A stretch of 64,000 nucleotides of DNA from an uncultured Parolsenella sp. (GCA_934668375.1 CAKUNF010000005.1:46396-110395); one strand, 5' to 3'. Shown: positions 1 through 9,112, counted from the stretch's first letter. Notes: a model not told the origin generated them from the sequence alone. Made by a program: numbers and translations.

Positions 1-46
1 AGTGTCGTTGCACGGCATTCTGGTAGTCAGTTAGGAGAGAGGGAAC

Positions 47-2803
47 ATGCAGACACCAAAGACCAGCAAAGAGCGCGTCTATGACATCCTGGATTCGTGC
101 ACGCGAAGCCACGATGTGCGCGAGGCCGACTTCTTTCAGGCCTCCTACATAGCCGACACACTGCATATCAGCCGCTCGCTGGCCAGCCAGTACATGAACG
201 AGCTCGTGGGCGAGGGCCTGCTTGTGAAAGTGGCCTCGCGCCCCGCTCTGTTCTACGGACGCCGCGCCATCGAGGGCGTGTTTGGGGTCTGTCCCGAGGC
301 GGATACGTTCGTAAGCGTTGACGAGCTCGTTGGCGCAATCCAGTCCGCGCGCGGCTCCGTCTATGACTTCGAGGACCTCATCGGGGCCACGGGATCGCTT
401 CGCGGCATCGTTGAGTCCGCGAAGGCCGCCGCCTCCTACCCGCCGTGCGGGCTTCCCCTCATGCTCGTGGGCACGCAGGGCAGCGGCCGCCGCGGAATCG
501 AGAACTCCATCACGAGCTACTGCGTCTCCGAGGGCATTATCGCCGATCGCGCTCATGCGGGGCTGCTCGATGCTGCCTCCGGGACGGACGACCTCGTCCA
601 TGGCCTTCTCGGCGACGGCTCCCACGAGGGTCTGCTTGCCTCGCGCGAGACGCGTGTCGTGTGGGTCAAGAACGCCCAGATGCTCTCCGATGAGCAGATG
701 GCCGCACTGCTCGGGCGCTTCGAGACGCGCCTGTCCGACGGCGGCCCCAAGCGCGCTCGTCGCGGTACGTCTCGCCTGTTCTTTGAGTACAACGGAGATC
801 CCTCGGACGTCACGGCGCGTCCGTGGGCGGCTTCGATTCCCGCACTGTGCTTTGTCCCCTCGCTCGAGGACCGTGGGGCGGAGGAGAAGGAGTCGTGGAT
901 CTTCAAGCTTCTGCGCCGCGAGGAGGGAAACATCGGCCGACCCATCAAGGTGAGCCGCTCGGTCATTCGTAGGCTCTCCTCCCAGCGCTTTGCCGACAAC
1001 ATCGACGGCCTCAAGCGTGCCGTGAGCCTCACATGCGCCAGCGCCATGGCGGATTCCGACAACCAGGGCGCCGCTGAGCTCAAGGTGTTCTCCTACCACA
1101 TTCCCACGAGCATCGGGACGGCGCGTGACCTCGAGCTCACCGATGAGCCCGGTCTCATCGACGTCGATCTATATGACCCGGCGCAGGCGGGAGCCGAGGC
1201 TGTCGACATCCTCGATCGATTCATGTCCCTGTTCGCAATTGATTCGTCCGCCTCAGAAGATGCGGAGGGGCTCGCCAAGAACGCCCTCTCGAGCTTCTTC
1301 GAGTATGTTGAGCGCGACCGCAACGCACTCATCGGCGAGGCTGCCGTGGCAGACATCGTGCGCCAGGTGTTCGATCGCTACGGTTTGCGTGAGCCCGTGA
1401 ATTTCTCGCGTCATCTCGTTGCGACCGTCCACTTCTTCCGCAACAACCAGGCGACGCTCAATCGCTGGCGCGCCGAGTCCTCAGCCTCGATCCGGTCGTT
1501 CTCCCAACTTGTGCGTCAAAAGTACGCCACGGAGTACGACGTCGTCTCTCACCTGCGCTCTTACCTGCGTGACTATCTTGGCTGGCGCGTCGATACCGAG
1601 AGCCTGTCTCTGTTCTCTTTCTATCTGCACTGGTACCTGCGCGAGCACGGCATGCGCTCCTGCCAGGCCGTCATCGTGGCGCACGGCCACTCCACGGCGA
1701 GCTCCATCGCGGACTCCGTGAACACGATCATTGGCGAGCACGTCTTTGACGCCATCGACATGCCTATCGACGTCACGGCAGACCAGGTGGTTTCCCAGCT
1801 CGAGCGATTCCTCTCGCGCTCGCCACTGTCCGTCGATGTTCTCGTGATGGTGGACATGGGCAGCTTGGAACGCATCGGCAAGCAGCTTTCCTCCTACCTG
1901 GGTGTCTCCGTGGGTGTCATCAACAACGTCTCCACGGCGCTTGCCCTCGAGGCGGGCGAGATGATTGTCCAGCAGGAGCAGATGCGCACGATTCTCGAGC
2001 GTGTGAGCGACGTGTCGCACGCTAGCTGGTCCCTCTCCGCCGTGGAGCAGTCGAGTGACTGCATTCTGTTCGTTTCCGAGAACGGCGAGATGGCTGCCAC
2101 GAGAATCTCCGACCTGTTCATCAAGAGTCTGCCGCGCCCCATCCCCGTAGAGATGGTTCCGTGTGACTACTTCGAACTCGTCCGTACCAAGGGAGACCTT
2201 TCGCAGGTAACGCGCCGCAACGTCCTGTTTGTCTTTGGCGCCACCGATCCGGGCGTCGAGGGCGCGAGCTTCCTGTCGCTCGAGGACATCACGGAGCTCA
2301 AGAGCGATGACGGCTTGGGCCTGGGCCTTGAGAACTATCTGGCCCCCGACGAGATCTCCGAGCTCAAGAACAACCTCATCCGCAACTTCTCGCTCGAGAA
2401 CCTCATGCACCACCTCACGATTCTCGAGCCCAACCACCTCATGGACGTCGTGTCCGAGTCACTCGATCTGCTGCAGGCGAGCCTGGGCAAGCGCTTTGGC
2501 TACGGCACGAGGCTGCGTCTCTACATCCACATCAGCTACCTCGTGGAACGCCTCGTGACAAAGGTCGCGCTCGACTACGGAGACTCGGACGCCTTTGCCT
2601 CCGAGCACGGTGACTTTGTTCGCCGCGCCCGCTCGAGCTTCTCGGGAGTCACCCGTACATACGGTGTTGACCTTCCGGTTGGGGAGATCAACTACCTCTA
2701 TGACCTCATCGAGCTCGAGGACACCGGTAAGACGACGCAGTGCACGGAAGACGACTTTTTCGACAACGACCCTGCCGACACGACGGCCGGGCAGGAGGGC
2801 TAG
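47..2803 (+). CDS. LevR-type PTS-responsive transcriptional regulator
   Basis: A 918-residue regulator expected to control the PTS operon that follows it. The order resembles LevR: an N-terminal helix-turn-helix (about residues 8-70), an AAA+-like region (about 105-350), a PRD (about 385-490), an EIIA-Man-like domain with VAHGHS (about 535-660), an EIIB-like stretch, and a C-terminal PRD around the RFGYGTRLRLYIHISYL segment. The AAA+ region looks degenerate: the P-loop reads GTQGSGRRG with arginine where lysine is expected, and no DE Walker B or GAFTGA loop is visible. ATP-driven sigma-54 activation is therefore unlikely; this is inference. The start ATG follows a purine-rich ribosome site (GGAGAGAGGGA, 34-44). 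The stop is 9 bases before the EIIA gene, so they probably share a transcript. Phosphorylation of PRD histidines by HPr or EII is known for the family. Confidence 0.85.
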   Translation: MQTPKTSKERVYDILDSCTRSHDVREADFFQASYIADTLHISRSLASQYMNELVGEGLLVKVASRPALFYGRRAIEGVFGVCPEADTFVSVDELVGAIQSARGSVYDFEDLIGATGSLRGIVESAKAAASYPPCGLPLMLVGTQGSGRRGIENSITSYCVSEGIIADRAHAGLLDAASGTDDLVHGLLGDGSHEGLLASRETRVVWVKNAQMLSDEQMAALLGRFETRLSDGGPKRARRGTSRLFFEYNGDPSDVTARPWAASIPALCFVPSLEDRGAEEKESWIFKLLRREEGNIGRPIKVSRSVIRRLSSQRFADNIDGLKRAVSLTCASAMADSDNQGAAELKVFSYHIPTSIGTARDLELTDEPGLIDVDLYDPAQAGAEAVDILDRFMSLFAIDSSASEDAEGLAKNALSSFFEYVERDRNALIGEAAVADIVRQVFDRYGLREPVNFSRHLVATVHFFRNNQATLNRWRAESSASIRSFSQLVRQKYATEYDVVSHLRSYLRDYLGWRVDTESLSLFSFYLHWYLREHGMRSCQAVIVAHGHSTASSIADSVNTIIGEHVFDAIDMPIDVTADQVVSQLERFLSRSPLSVDVLVMVDMGSLERIGKQLSSYLGVSVGVINNVSTALALEAGEMIVQQEQMRTILERVSDVSHASWSLSAVEQSSDCILFVSENGEMAATRISDLFIKSLPRPIPVEMVPCDYFELVRTKGDLSQVTRRNVLFVFGATDPGVEGASFLSLEDITELKSDDGLGLGLENYLAPDEISELKNNLIRNFSLENLMHHLTILEPNHLMDVVSESLDLLQASLGKRFGYGTRLRLYIHISYLVERLVTKVALDYGDSDAFASEHGDFVRRARSSFSGVTRTYGVDLPVGEINYLYDLIELEDTGKTTQCTEDDFFDNDPADTTAGQEG

Positions 2804-2812
2804 GAGAACATC

Positions 2813-3244
2813 ATGGCCAAGAAGATTCTCATTGCGACCCACGGCCACCTCGCGAGCGGTATCAAGAGCGCCATTGGCGTGCTTGCCGGAGAGCCGTGCG
2901 AGATCCAGACGATCGATGCCTATACCGATGACGAGCCTGGCGATTACACACCCAAGATCGAGGCGTTCATCGCGTCGGTGAACGAGGGCGACCAGGGCTT
3001 CATCTTTACCGACATTCTCTCGGGCAGCGTGAACCAGCGAGTCGTGCGCGCCAACCCGTTTGACAACCCCAATCTCACTCTGGTGACGGGGACGAACCTC
3101 ATGGTCGTCCTTGGCGTGGCGCTCGATCCGCGCATCGTCACCCGGGATGTCCTCAAGGAGATCATCGAGCAGTCCAGCGTGGAAATCGTCGAGCCGGAGC
3201 CCGTCGACGAGGAGGTGGCCAACGAGGACGACTTCCTCAGCTAG
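2813..3244 (+). CDS. PTS mannose-family EIIA component
   Basis: A 143-residue soluble phosphocarrier that takes phosphate from HPr and passes it to EIIB. The N-terminus KKILIATHGHLASGI is the family signature and His10 is the expected phosphorylated residue. Length fits a stand-alone EIIA-Man domain, with an acidic tail rich in Glu and Asp. It lies between the LevR-like regulator and EIIB. The sugar cannot be told from sequence; mannose, fructose, sorbose and amino-sugar systems all share this family. Confidence 0.93.
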   Translation: MAKKILIATHGHLASGIKSAIGVLAGEPCEIQTIDAYTDDEPGDYTPKIEAFIASVNEGDQGFIFTDILSGSVNQRVVRANPFDNPNLTLVTGTNLMVVLGVALDPRIVTRDVLKEIIEQSSVEIVEPEPVDEEVANEDDFLS

Positions 3245-3318
3245 GGAAGTGGCTCGAGAGCGTGTACGGAGCGCCTCGCGGGGCGCAGGTAAGGGAAAAG
3301 GGACGAAGGGAGAAAGAC

Positions 3319-3825
3319 GTGATTCCATCCATCCGAGTAGACGACCGCCTCATTCATGGCCAGGTCGCCCTAGTGTGGTCAAAGGAGCTGAACTGCCCGC
3401 GCATCGTCGTTGCCAATGACGCCGCGGCGGTGAACGACGTCACGAAGATGACGCTCCAGATGGCCACGCCCACTGGCATCAAGCTCCTCATCAAGTCCGT
3501 TGACGACTGCATTAAGGTCTTCAACGACCCCCGTGCCAAGGACATGCGCATGTTCGTGCTCACGAATAACGTTGCCGACGCCCTCAAGATCGTCAAGAGC
3601 TGCCCCGGCCTGGTTCAGAGCGTCAACGTCGCCAACGTTGGGCGTTTCGACGACACGGACAAGTCGCTCATGGTCCAGGTCACTCCGCAGTGCATCCTGA
3701 ACCCCAATGAGGTCGAGGCGCTCCGTGAGCTCAACGACCAACAGGGCGTTGACGTGTACGGGCAGGTCATCCCCACCGATCCGAAGACCCCCGCGAGCAA
3801 GATGCTCGCCGTGGCCCAGAGCTAA
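3319..3825 (+). CDS. PTS mannose-family EIIB component
   Basis: A 168-residue EIIB that phosphorylates the sugar during transport through EIIC/EIID. The start chosen is GTG at 3319, which sits after a good ribosome site (AAGGGAG near 3306-3312) and gives the family N-terminus MIPSIRVDDRLIHGQV; a longer reading from 3262 would add an Arg/Gly-rich extension not seen in the family. His13 in DRLIHGQV is the expected phosphorylation site. The gene follows EIIA by about 75 bases and precedes EIIC by 15. Confidence 0.93.
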   Translation: MIPSIRVDDRLIHGQVALVWSKELNCPRIVVANDAAAVNDVTKMTLQMATPTGIKLLIKSVDDCIKVFNDPRAKDMRMFVLTNNVADALKIVKSCPGLVQSVNVANVGRFDDTDKSLMVQVTPQCILNPNEVEALRELNDQQGVDVYGQVIPTDPKTPASKMLAVAQS

Positions 3826-3840
3826 GGGAGGCGTTTCCAG

Positions 3841-4647
3841 ATGATGCAAGCGGCTCTTCTCACCGCCGTAGCGTACTTTCTCTGCTATGCCGGCAACTGG
3901 ATGTTCGGTCAGTGCATGACCGAGCGCCCGCTCGTTGTTGGCCCCATTGTGGGCCTGTTCCTCGGCGATCCCGTCACCGGCCTCATGCTCGGCGCCACGC
4001 TCGAGGCCATTTATATGGGTGCCGTGAACATTGGTGGCTCCATCTCCTCCGAGCCCGCTACGGCCACGGCCTTCGCCGTCGCCTTTGCCGTGACGAGCGG
4101 CATCAGCCAGGACGCGGCGGTGGCGCTGGCCATCCCCATCGGCGTCGTTGCGGCGTTCGTGTTCATGTTCCTCAACAACGTGGCGTTCAACGTCTGGGTC
4201 CCGCTCATCGACAAGTTTGCTGCCGAGGGCTCGGCAAAGAAGCTGTTCGCCCTCAACTACTTCACGTGGTTCCTGCGCTTCTTCATCCTCGCCGTCATCA
4301 TGTTCTTCGGCGTCTATCTTGGCTCCACCGTGGTCCAGGCGTTCGTTGACAACATCCCCGACGTCGTCATGCGCGGCCTCAAGGCGGCCGGTGGCCTCAT
4401 GCCCGCCGTTGGCCTTGCCATCCTGATGAAGATGCTCTGGAGCAAGGAGCTCGCGGTCTACTACCTGCTCGGCTTCGTGCTCGTCATCTACTTCGGCATT
4501 CCTCTCGTTGCCCTCGCGGCCATCGGCGCCATCATCGTCGTGATCACCGCCATGCGCGACATCGAGATCAAGAACCTCCAGAAGAGTGGCGTTGCCAATG
4601 CTTCTGCCGAGAATGACACCGACGACGTGGAGGGATTCCTGTCATGA
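3841..4647 (+). CDS. PTS mannose-family EIIC membrane component
   Basis: A 268-residue integral membrane protein, one of the two subunits forming the sugar channel. It has many hydrophobic segments and the typical GPIVGLFLGDPVTGLMLGA stretch after the first helix. It ends in a charged acidic tail (NDTDDVEGFLS). The stop overlaps the start of EIID by 4 bases, suggesting coupled translation. A ribosome site (GGGAGG) lies just upstream of the ATG. Confidence 0.92.
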   Translation: MMQAALLTAVAYFLCYAGNWMFGQCMTERPLVVGPIVGLFLGDPVTGLMLGATLEAIYMGAVNIGGSISSEPATATAFAVAFAVTSGISQDAAVALAIPIGVVAAFVFMFLNNVAFNVWVPLIDKFAAEGSAKKLFALNYFTWFLRFFILAVIMFFGVYLGSTVVQAFVDNIPDVVMRGLKAAGGLMPAVGLAILMKMLWSKELAVYYLLGFVLVIYFGIPLVALAAIGAIIVVITAMRDIEIKNLQKSGVANASAENDTDDVEGFLS

Positions 4648-5477
4648 GCAAGCTGAATCAGAACCTCTCTGTTGAAGACAAGAAGATGCTCAACAGCATC
4701 TTCCTCCGCTCCTTCCCGATTTTCTCCGGTCGTACCGGTGGCCAGGTCCGCATGCACGCCGTGGGCTTCATCTGGACGATCATGCCGGCCCTGAGGCGCT
4801 ACTACAAGGAGGGCACGCCCGAGTTCACCGATGCCCTCGTGCGCCACACGATGTTCTACAACATCACGCAGAACGTCGGCACCTTCTGCATCGGCCTCGT
4901 TGCCGCCATGGAGAAGGAGAACGCCTCTGACGAGAACTTCGACGATCGTTCCATCACGGCCATCAAGACGGCGCTCATGGGCCCCATGTCGGGTATCGGC
5001 GACGCCATCTTCTGGGGCGTCCTGCGTGTCATCGCCGCCTCGGTGGGCATTAGCCTTGCCGCCCAGGGCTCTTGGCTCGGTCCCCTGATGTTCCTGCTCA
5101 TCTACAACATCCCGTCCATCCTGTGCCGCTACTACCTCACCTACGCCGGCTTCACCCTTGGCAGTGATTTCCTCGCCAAGATGAACGAGGGCGGCCTCAT
5201 GCGCACGATCACCAAGTGCGCCTCCATCCTCGGCCTCATCATGGTCGGCGGAATGACGGCCTCCACCGTTTCGTTCACCTCCGCCGTGCAGTTCGTCATC
5301 GAGGGTCAGGACCCGATCCTGCTCCAGACCTACCTCGACTCCATCTTCAAGGGCCTCGTGCCGCTGCTCGTCACCACGGGTTGCCTGGGCCTCATGCTCA
5401 AGCGCGTGAACGTGAACGTCATCATGTTCGGCGTGCTGGGACTCGCCATCGTCCTGGCGCTCCTCGGCATCGTCTAA
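4644..5477 (+). CDS. PTS mannose-family EIID membrane component
   Basis: A 277-residue membrane partner of EIIC found only in mannose-family PTS. It carries the expected family features: an early FLRSFPIFSGRTGGQ-like region, then NITQNVGTFCIGLVAAMEKENA and the conserved LMGPMSGIGDAIFWG segment, followed by hydrophobic helices. It overlaps EIIC by 4 bases. The intergenic space to the HPr gene (5478-5558) holds a strong hairpin, so expression of the two may be uncoupled. Confidence 0.93.
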   Translation: MSKLNQNLSVEDKKMLNSIFLRSFPIFSGRTGGQVRMHAVGFIWTIMPALRRYYKEGTPEFTDALVRHTMFYNITQNVGTFCIGLVAAMEKENASDENFDDRSITAIKTALMGPMSGIGDAIFWGVLRVIAASVGISLAAQGSWLGPLMFLLIYNIPSILCRYYLTYAGFTLGSDFLAKMNEGGLMRTITKCASILGLIMVGGMTASTVSFTSAVQFVIEGQDPILLQTYLDSIFKGLVPLLVTTGCLGLMLKRVNVNVIMFGVLGLAIVLALLGIV

Positions 5478-5490
5478 GAGTTCGCCTGGA

Positions 5491-5524
5491 TGGGGCGGCG
5501 CGCCTCCTACCTCGCGCCGCCCCA
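5491..5524 (+). terminator. GC-rich hairpin between EIID and HPr genes
   Basis: A perfect 12-bp stem (TGGGGCGGCGCG at 5491-5502 pairing with 5513-5524) closes a 10-base loop. No run of T follows, so it is more likely a transcript-stability or attenuating structure than a full intrinsic terminator. Confidence 0.55.
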
Positions 5525-5558
5525 TACCGCTATCGAGCGCAAATGAAGGGAGCCTCAC

Positions 5559-5819
5559 ATGTATGAGGAGAAGTTCGTCGTCAACAACGCGGAGGGCCTG
5601 CACGCGAGGCCGGCAGCAAAGCTTGTTGAGATTGCGGGCAAGTACGAGAGCAAGGTGGAAATCGTCCACAAGGGCAAGGCCGTAAATGCCAAGAGCATCT
5701 TGGCCATCATGGGCGCCGGCGTCTACACGGGCTCTGAGGTGCTCCTGCGTATCGAGGGGCCCGACGAGCAGGCCGCAAGTGCGGAGCTGTCCGAGTACAT
5801 GAGCAACCTGCCTGACTAG
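5559..5819 (+). CDS. ptsH: HPr phosphocarrier protein
   Basis: An 86-residue HPr that carries phosphate from Enzyme I to EIIA domains. His15 in GLHARPAAKL is the phosphate-carrying residue, and Ser46 in NAKSIL is the position used by HPr kinase in Firmicutes-like regulation; both are kept. The region after Ser46 reads AIMGAGVYTGSE. A ribosome site (AAGGGAG) precedes the ATG. Being last in a mannose-PTS operon suggests it may be either the general HPr of the cell or a copy dedicated to this system; the window holds no Enzyme I gene to decide. Confidence 0.93.
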   Translation: MYEEKFVVNNAEGLHARPAAKLVEIAGKYESKVEIVHKGKAVNAKSILAIMGAGVYTGSEVLLRIEGPDEQAASAELSEYMSNLPD

Positions 5820-5827
5820 GAAACCGA

Positions 5828-5872
5828 GGCGGGCCCCATCGCGAGGTTGGCGCGATGAGGCCCGCCCTTCTT
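5828..5872 (+). terminator. Intrinsic terminator of the PTS operon
   Basis: GGCGGGCC and the ATCGCG inner stem pair with CGCGAT and GGCCCGCC across a short loop, followed by a T-rich stretch (TTCTTCT). It begins 8 bases after the HPr stop. Confidence 0.85.
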
Positions 5873-5894
5873 CTGCGGAGAGAAAGGGAGCGAG

Positions 5895-6788
5895 ATGGAC
5901 AAGCACTTTGGGGCAGATGTTCCCGCCAAGGTTATCGGTAGGGACGTGGAAATCCCGCTTATAGGCTTTGGCACGTTCAAGATCTGGCCGTACGAGGCTC
6001 AACAGGCTGTGGAGGATGCCCTTGCGCTGGGCTATCGTCACATCGACACGGCGCAGGCCTATCTCAACGAGGTTCAGGTGGGCGCGGCACTCGCCGCGAC
6101 GGGCAGGGCCGACGACACGTTTGTGACCACGAAGCTTCGCAACGGCGACCACGGCTACGAGGAGACGCTGCGCTCGTTTGAGGAGTCGCGCAAGGCGCTT
6201 GGACTCGATGTCATTGACCTGTTCCTTATCCACTGGCCCACACCGACGCTCGACAACTATGTGGACACATGGCGAGCGTTCATACACTTGCGCGAGCAGG
6301 GGTACGTGCGGGCCATTGGCGTTTCGAACTTCCTCGTGGAGCATCTTGAGCGCATTATCTCCGAGACTGGCGTGGCTCCCGACGTCAACCAGATCGAGAG
6401 CCATCCTCGCTTCTGGCAGCCTGAGCTCGAAGCGTATTGCAAGGCCCATGGGATTGCCGTAGAGGCCTATTCGCCCCTGGGACATGGGTCAGACATCTCG
6501 AGCGAACCAGTTGAGGCGGCCGCATCAGCACATGGCGTGAGCGCGGCGCAGGTGGTGCTTCGCTGGCACGTGCAGAAGGGGCACGTAGTGCTTCCCAAGT
6601 CCACGCACCCCGGGCGTATGCGCCAGAACATGGACCTTGGCGGCTTTGCACTGAGCGAGGCTGAGATGACGGCGATTGACATGCTCGATGACCCTGCGGC
6701 CACCGTCTCTCTTGACCCATATACGTTCTGCGCACCCCAGACGCTCGAGGACATGGTTGCGCGCGGCTCGGTGAAACTCGAGCCGTAG
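5895..6788 (+). CDS. Aldo/keto reductase
   Basis: A 297-residue NADPH-dependent oxidoreductase expected in the cytosol, of the 2,5-diketo-D-gluconate reductase-like group. Visible catalytic residues are Asp51 and Tyr56 (DTAQAYLNE), Lys80 (TTKLRNG) and His113 (LFLIHWPTP). The later PLGHGS and LPKSTHPGRMRQN segments fit the cofactor-binding end. The gene stands alone after the PTS terminator, with its own ribosome site (GAAAGGGAGCG), and runs convergently toward dxs. The natural substrate cannot be inferred. Confidence 0.9.
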   Translation: MDKHFGADVPAKVIGRDVEIPLIGFGTFKIWPYEAQQAVEDALALGYRHIDTAQAYLNEVQVGAALAATGRADDTFVTTKLRNGDHGYEETLRSFEESRKALGLDVIDLFLIHWPTPTLDNYVDTWRAFIHLREQGYVRAIGVSNFLVEHLERIISETGVAPDVNQIESHPRFWQPELEAYCKAHGIAVEAYSPLGHGSDISSEPVEAAASAHGVSAAQVVLRWHVQKGHVVLPKSTHPGRMRQNMDLGGFALSEAEMTAIDMLDDPAATVSLDPYTFCAPQTLEDMVARGSVKLEP

Positions 6789-6837
6789 GGCGCGGAACTG
6801 CCGGCGGGTTTCCACTGCCGCTCTCATCGCCCAACTT

Positions 6838-6960
6838 ACCTGCACGTAATTTGAGGTTATCGGCAAAAAAGCCTGCCGACACGGTGGGCTGCACACAAAT
6901 CGAGGTTATCGGAGCCAATGGCCGTCCGGCGGCTCCGATAACCTCGTTTTCCGTGCAGGT
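6838..6960. repeat. Nested palindromic element between convergent genes
   Basis: Outer arms of about 26 bases (6838-6863 and 6935-6960) are inverted copies beginning ACCTGCACG and ending GAGGTTATCGG. Inside, CGAGGTTATCGGAGCC (6901-6916) pairs perfectly with 6931-6946, and TTTT follows. It probably acts as a terminator for the aldo/keto reductase and perhaps for dxs on the other strand. Confidence 0.7.
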
Positions 6961-7044
6961 GGGTTGTGCGTCTGGCGCTTGGCGCTCGGCGCTTCCGGCG
7001 CTTGGCGCACGGACTCGCGGCCGTCCTGCCGCCCGGTCGCTCAG

Positions 7045-8835
7045 CTACCTTCCGAGCAGCTCCAGCGCCTCCGCGGCGATGTTCTCCTCGGTCATGCCGC
7101 AGGCGGCAAGCAGCTCGTGCGGATCGTAGCGGTCGGGGAAGCCGTGGGGCAGGCCAAAGCAGCGCACGAGCGTGCCCGTGGGGCCCAGCGCCTGCGCGAC
7201 GCGGCTGCCAAAGCCGCCGTCGAGCACGCCGTCCTCGAGCGTCACGACCACGCGGAAGCGTTCGGCCAGGCCGCGCACCCAGTCGCGGCTGATGCCGCAG
7301 GCAAAGCGCGGGTTCACGAGCGTGGCGTCCACGCCCGCGCCGGCCAGGCGATCGGCAACGCGCTGCCCAAGCGGCAGCGTGGCACCCAGCGCGAGAATCG
7401 CCATCTTGCCGCCGCCCTCGTGCAGGACCTCCGGCATGCCGTCGTCAAAGCCACCCTTCGGCAGCTCGACGTCCGGCCTCGACACCACGCCCGCACCCGG
7501 CACGCGGATGGCGACCGGCCCGCGCTCCCACTCGATCGCCCAGTCGAGCATGGCCAGGTACTCCTCGCGGCACGTGGGCGCCAGGTAGGTGAGGCCCGGC
7601 ATGTCCCCGAGCATCGCGATGTCATAAAAGCCCAGGTGGGTGGCATCGGTCGTTCCAAAGGCACTCGAGCCAAACACGAGGATGGTCGCCGGTGCGGCGT
7701 TCAGGCACACGTCGTGCCAGATCTGGTCGTACGCGCGCTGCAGAAACGTCCCGTACACGCCGTAGACGGGACGCGCCCCGCCCGCGGCAAGCCCCGCGGC
7801 AAGCGTGACGGCGTGCTCCTCGGCAATGCCCACGTCAACGAACTGACGCCCAGCGGCGTGGCGGCGCGGCTCCGTGAAGCCCATCATGTAGGGCGTGGCG
7901 CTCGAGATGGCAATAAGTCGCTGGTCAGAGGCCATGCGGGCCAGCAGGTGTTCGCCGGTTATGTCCGCGTAGGTCGCAGGTGCCGTGGCCACGATCCCGC
8001 CGCTCGCACGCCCACCGCCGAGCTTCTCGCCCGTCACGGGGTCGAACGGCCCCACGTGGTGCCAGCTCTCTTCGTCCGCCTCGGCAGGCGCGAAGCCCAG
8101 CCCCTTGCGCGTGTGGACGTGCAGGACAACGGGGTGGTCGCAGCCGCGCACGGCAGCAAGCGCGGCCTCCACGGCCTGCTCGTCGTTGCCGTTCTCGACG
8201 TAGGCGTAGCCCAGGCCAAGCGCTCGGAACGGGTTGTCGGCGCACGAGCCGCCGCTCTCGCGCAGGCGGGCGAGCGAGGCGTACAGGCCGCCCTTGTTCC
8301 TCGAGATGGACCACTCGTTGTCGTTCACCACGACGATGAGGCCGCTTCCCAGCTCGGCCGCGTTGTCGAGGCCCTCGAACGCAAGGCCGCCGGACAGCGA
8401 CCCGTCGCCGATGACGGCCACCACGTCATAGTGCTCGCCGGCGAGGTCGCGCGCGCGTGCGAGGCCAACCGCGAGGCTCACGGACGTGGACGTGTGGCCC
8501 ATGGAGAAGTGGTCGTGCTCGCTCTCCACGGGGCTCGCGAAGCCGGAGAGCGTCCCCATGCGCTGCGGGTCCAGGTAGTTCCAGGCCCGGCCCGTGAGCA
8601 TCTTGTGGGCGTACGTCTGGTGCGAGACGTCAAAGACGAGCTTGTCTGCGGGGGAGCTGAACACGCGGTGGAGCGCCACCGTGAGCTCGACAATTCCCAG
8701 GTTGGGGCCCACGTGGCCGCCCACCTTGGCCGAGCTTTCGATGATGGCGTGGCGAATCTCCGCGCACAGGGCGGCCATTGCGGAGGCGGGCAGCGCCTTC
8801 ACGTCTGCCGGCGACTCGATGTGCTCGAGGTACAT
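7045..8835 (-). CDS. dxs: 1-deoxy-D-xylulose-5-phosphate synthase
   Basis: A thiamine-diphosphate enzyme joining pyruvate and glyceraldehyde 3-phosphate, the first step of the MEP isoprenoid pathway. The start at 8835 gives 596 residues after a clear ribosome site (AAGGAGCGC); readings further upstream enter low-complexity DNA. Seen: VGGHVGPNLGIVELTVALH at the N-terminus, the ThDP motif GDGSLSGG...DNA near residues 143-159, catalytic-type VGIAEEHAVTLAAGLA, and a transketolase C-terminal domain. It is about 25-30 residues shorter than E. coli Dxs, so it belongs to a shorter branch. The function rests on similarity; a related transketolase-like role is the main alternative. Confidence 0.88.
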   Translation of the reverse strand: MYLEHIESPADVKALPASAMAALCAEIRHAIIESSAKVGGHVGPNLGIVELTVALHRVFSSPADKLVFDVSHQTYAHKMLTGRAWNYLDPQRMGTLSGFASPVESEHDHFSMGHTSTSVSLAVGLARARDLAGEHYDVVAVIGDGSLSGGLAFEGLDNAAELGSGLIVVVNDNEWSISRNKGGLYASLARLRESGGSCADNPFRALGLGYAYVENGNDEQAVEAALAAVRGCDHPVVLHVHTRKGLGFAPAEADEESWHHVGPFDPVTGEKLGGGRASGGIVATAPATYADITGEHLLARMASDQRLIAISSATPYMMGFTEPRRHAAGRQFVDVGIAEEHAVTLAAGLAAGGARPVYGVYGTFLQRAYDQIWHDVCLNAAPATILVFGSSAFGTTDATHLGFYDIAMLGDMPGLTYLAPTCREEYLAMLDWAIEWERGPVAIRVPGAGVVSRPDVELPKGGFDDGMPEVLHEGGGKMAILALGATLPLGQRVADRLAGAGVDATLVNPRFACGISRDWVRGLAERFRVVVTLEDGVLDGGFGSRVAQALGPTGTLVRCFGLPHGFPDRYDPHELLAACGMTEENIAAEALELLGR

Positions 8836-8984
8836 GCGCGCTCCTTGTCCGTCTCGCCCTGGCCTTTCGGATTTGCAAACATATAGCTTTGCACATTTGC
8901 GGACAAAAGTTGTGGCCGGCTCGTGCCGGCGGGCCGCGTCGCCATGCCAGCGGTGACGTGTCCCCGGGGGATGGGAGCTTTGGG

Positions 8985-9068
8985 GCGGCAGGAGCGGTAG
9001 GGACGGTAGGGACGGCGCAGACAGCGGGGACGGTGAAGACGGCGGGAGCGGCAGGGACGGCGCAGGCC
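8985..9068. repeat. Degenerate purine-rich repeats upstream of dxs and the HD gene
   Basis: Between the divergent dxs and HD-domain genes lies a stretch of imperfect short repeats built on GGGACGG, GGTAGGGACGG and GGCGGGAGCGG. No reading frame, promoter or palindrome in it looks convincing. Confidence 0.5.
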
Positions 9069-9112
9069 CTCGGGCCTTTGGGGTAGGCTTGGGGCGTAGA
9101 GAGGGGAGGCGC

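Noticed and set aside
4488..6485. A long minus-strand frame across the PTS genes
   Set aside because: Spans several confirmed genes and lacks domain features.
8835..8935. A dxs promoter (TTTGTC ... CTATAT on the minus strand)
   Set aside because: Spacing does not fit a clear -35/-10 pair; left uncalled.
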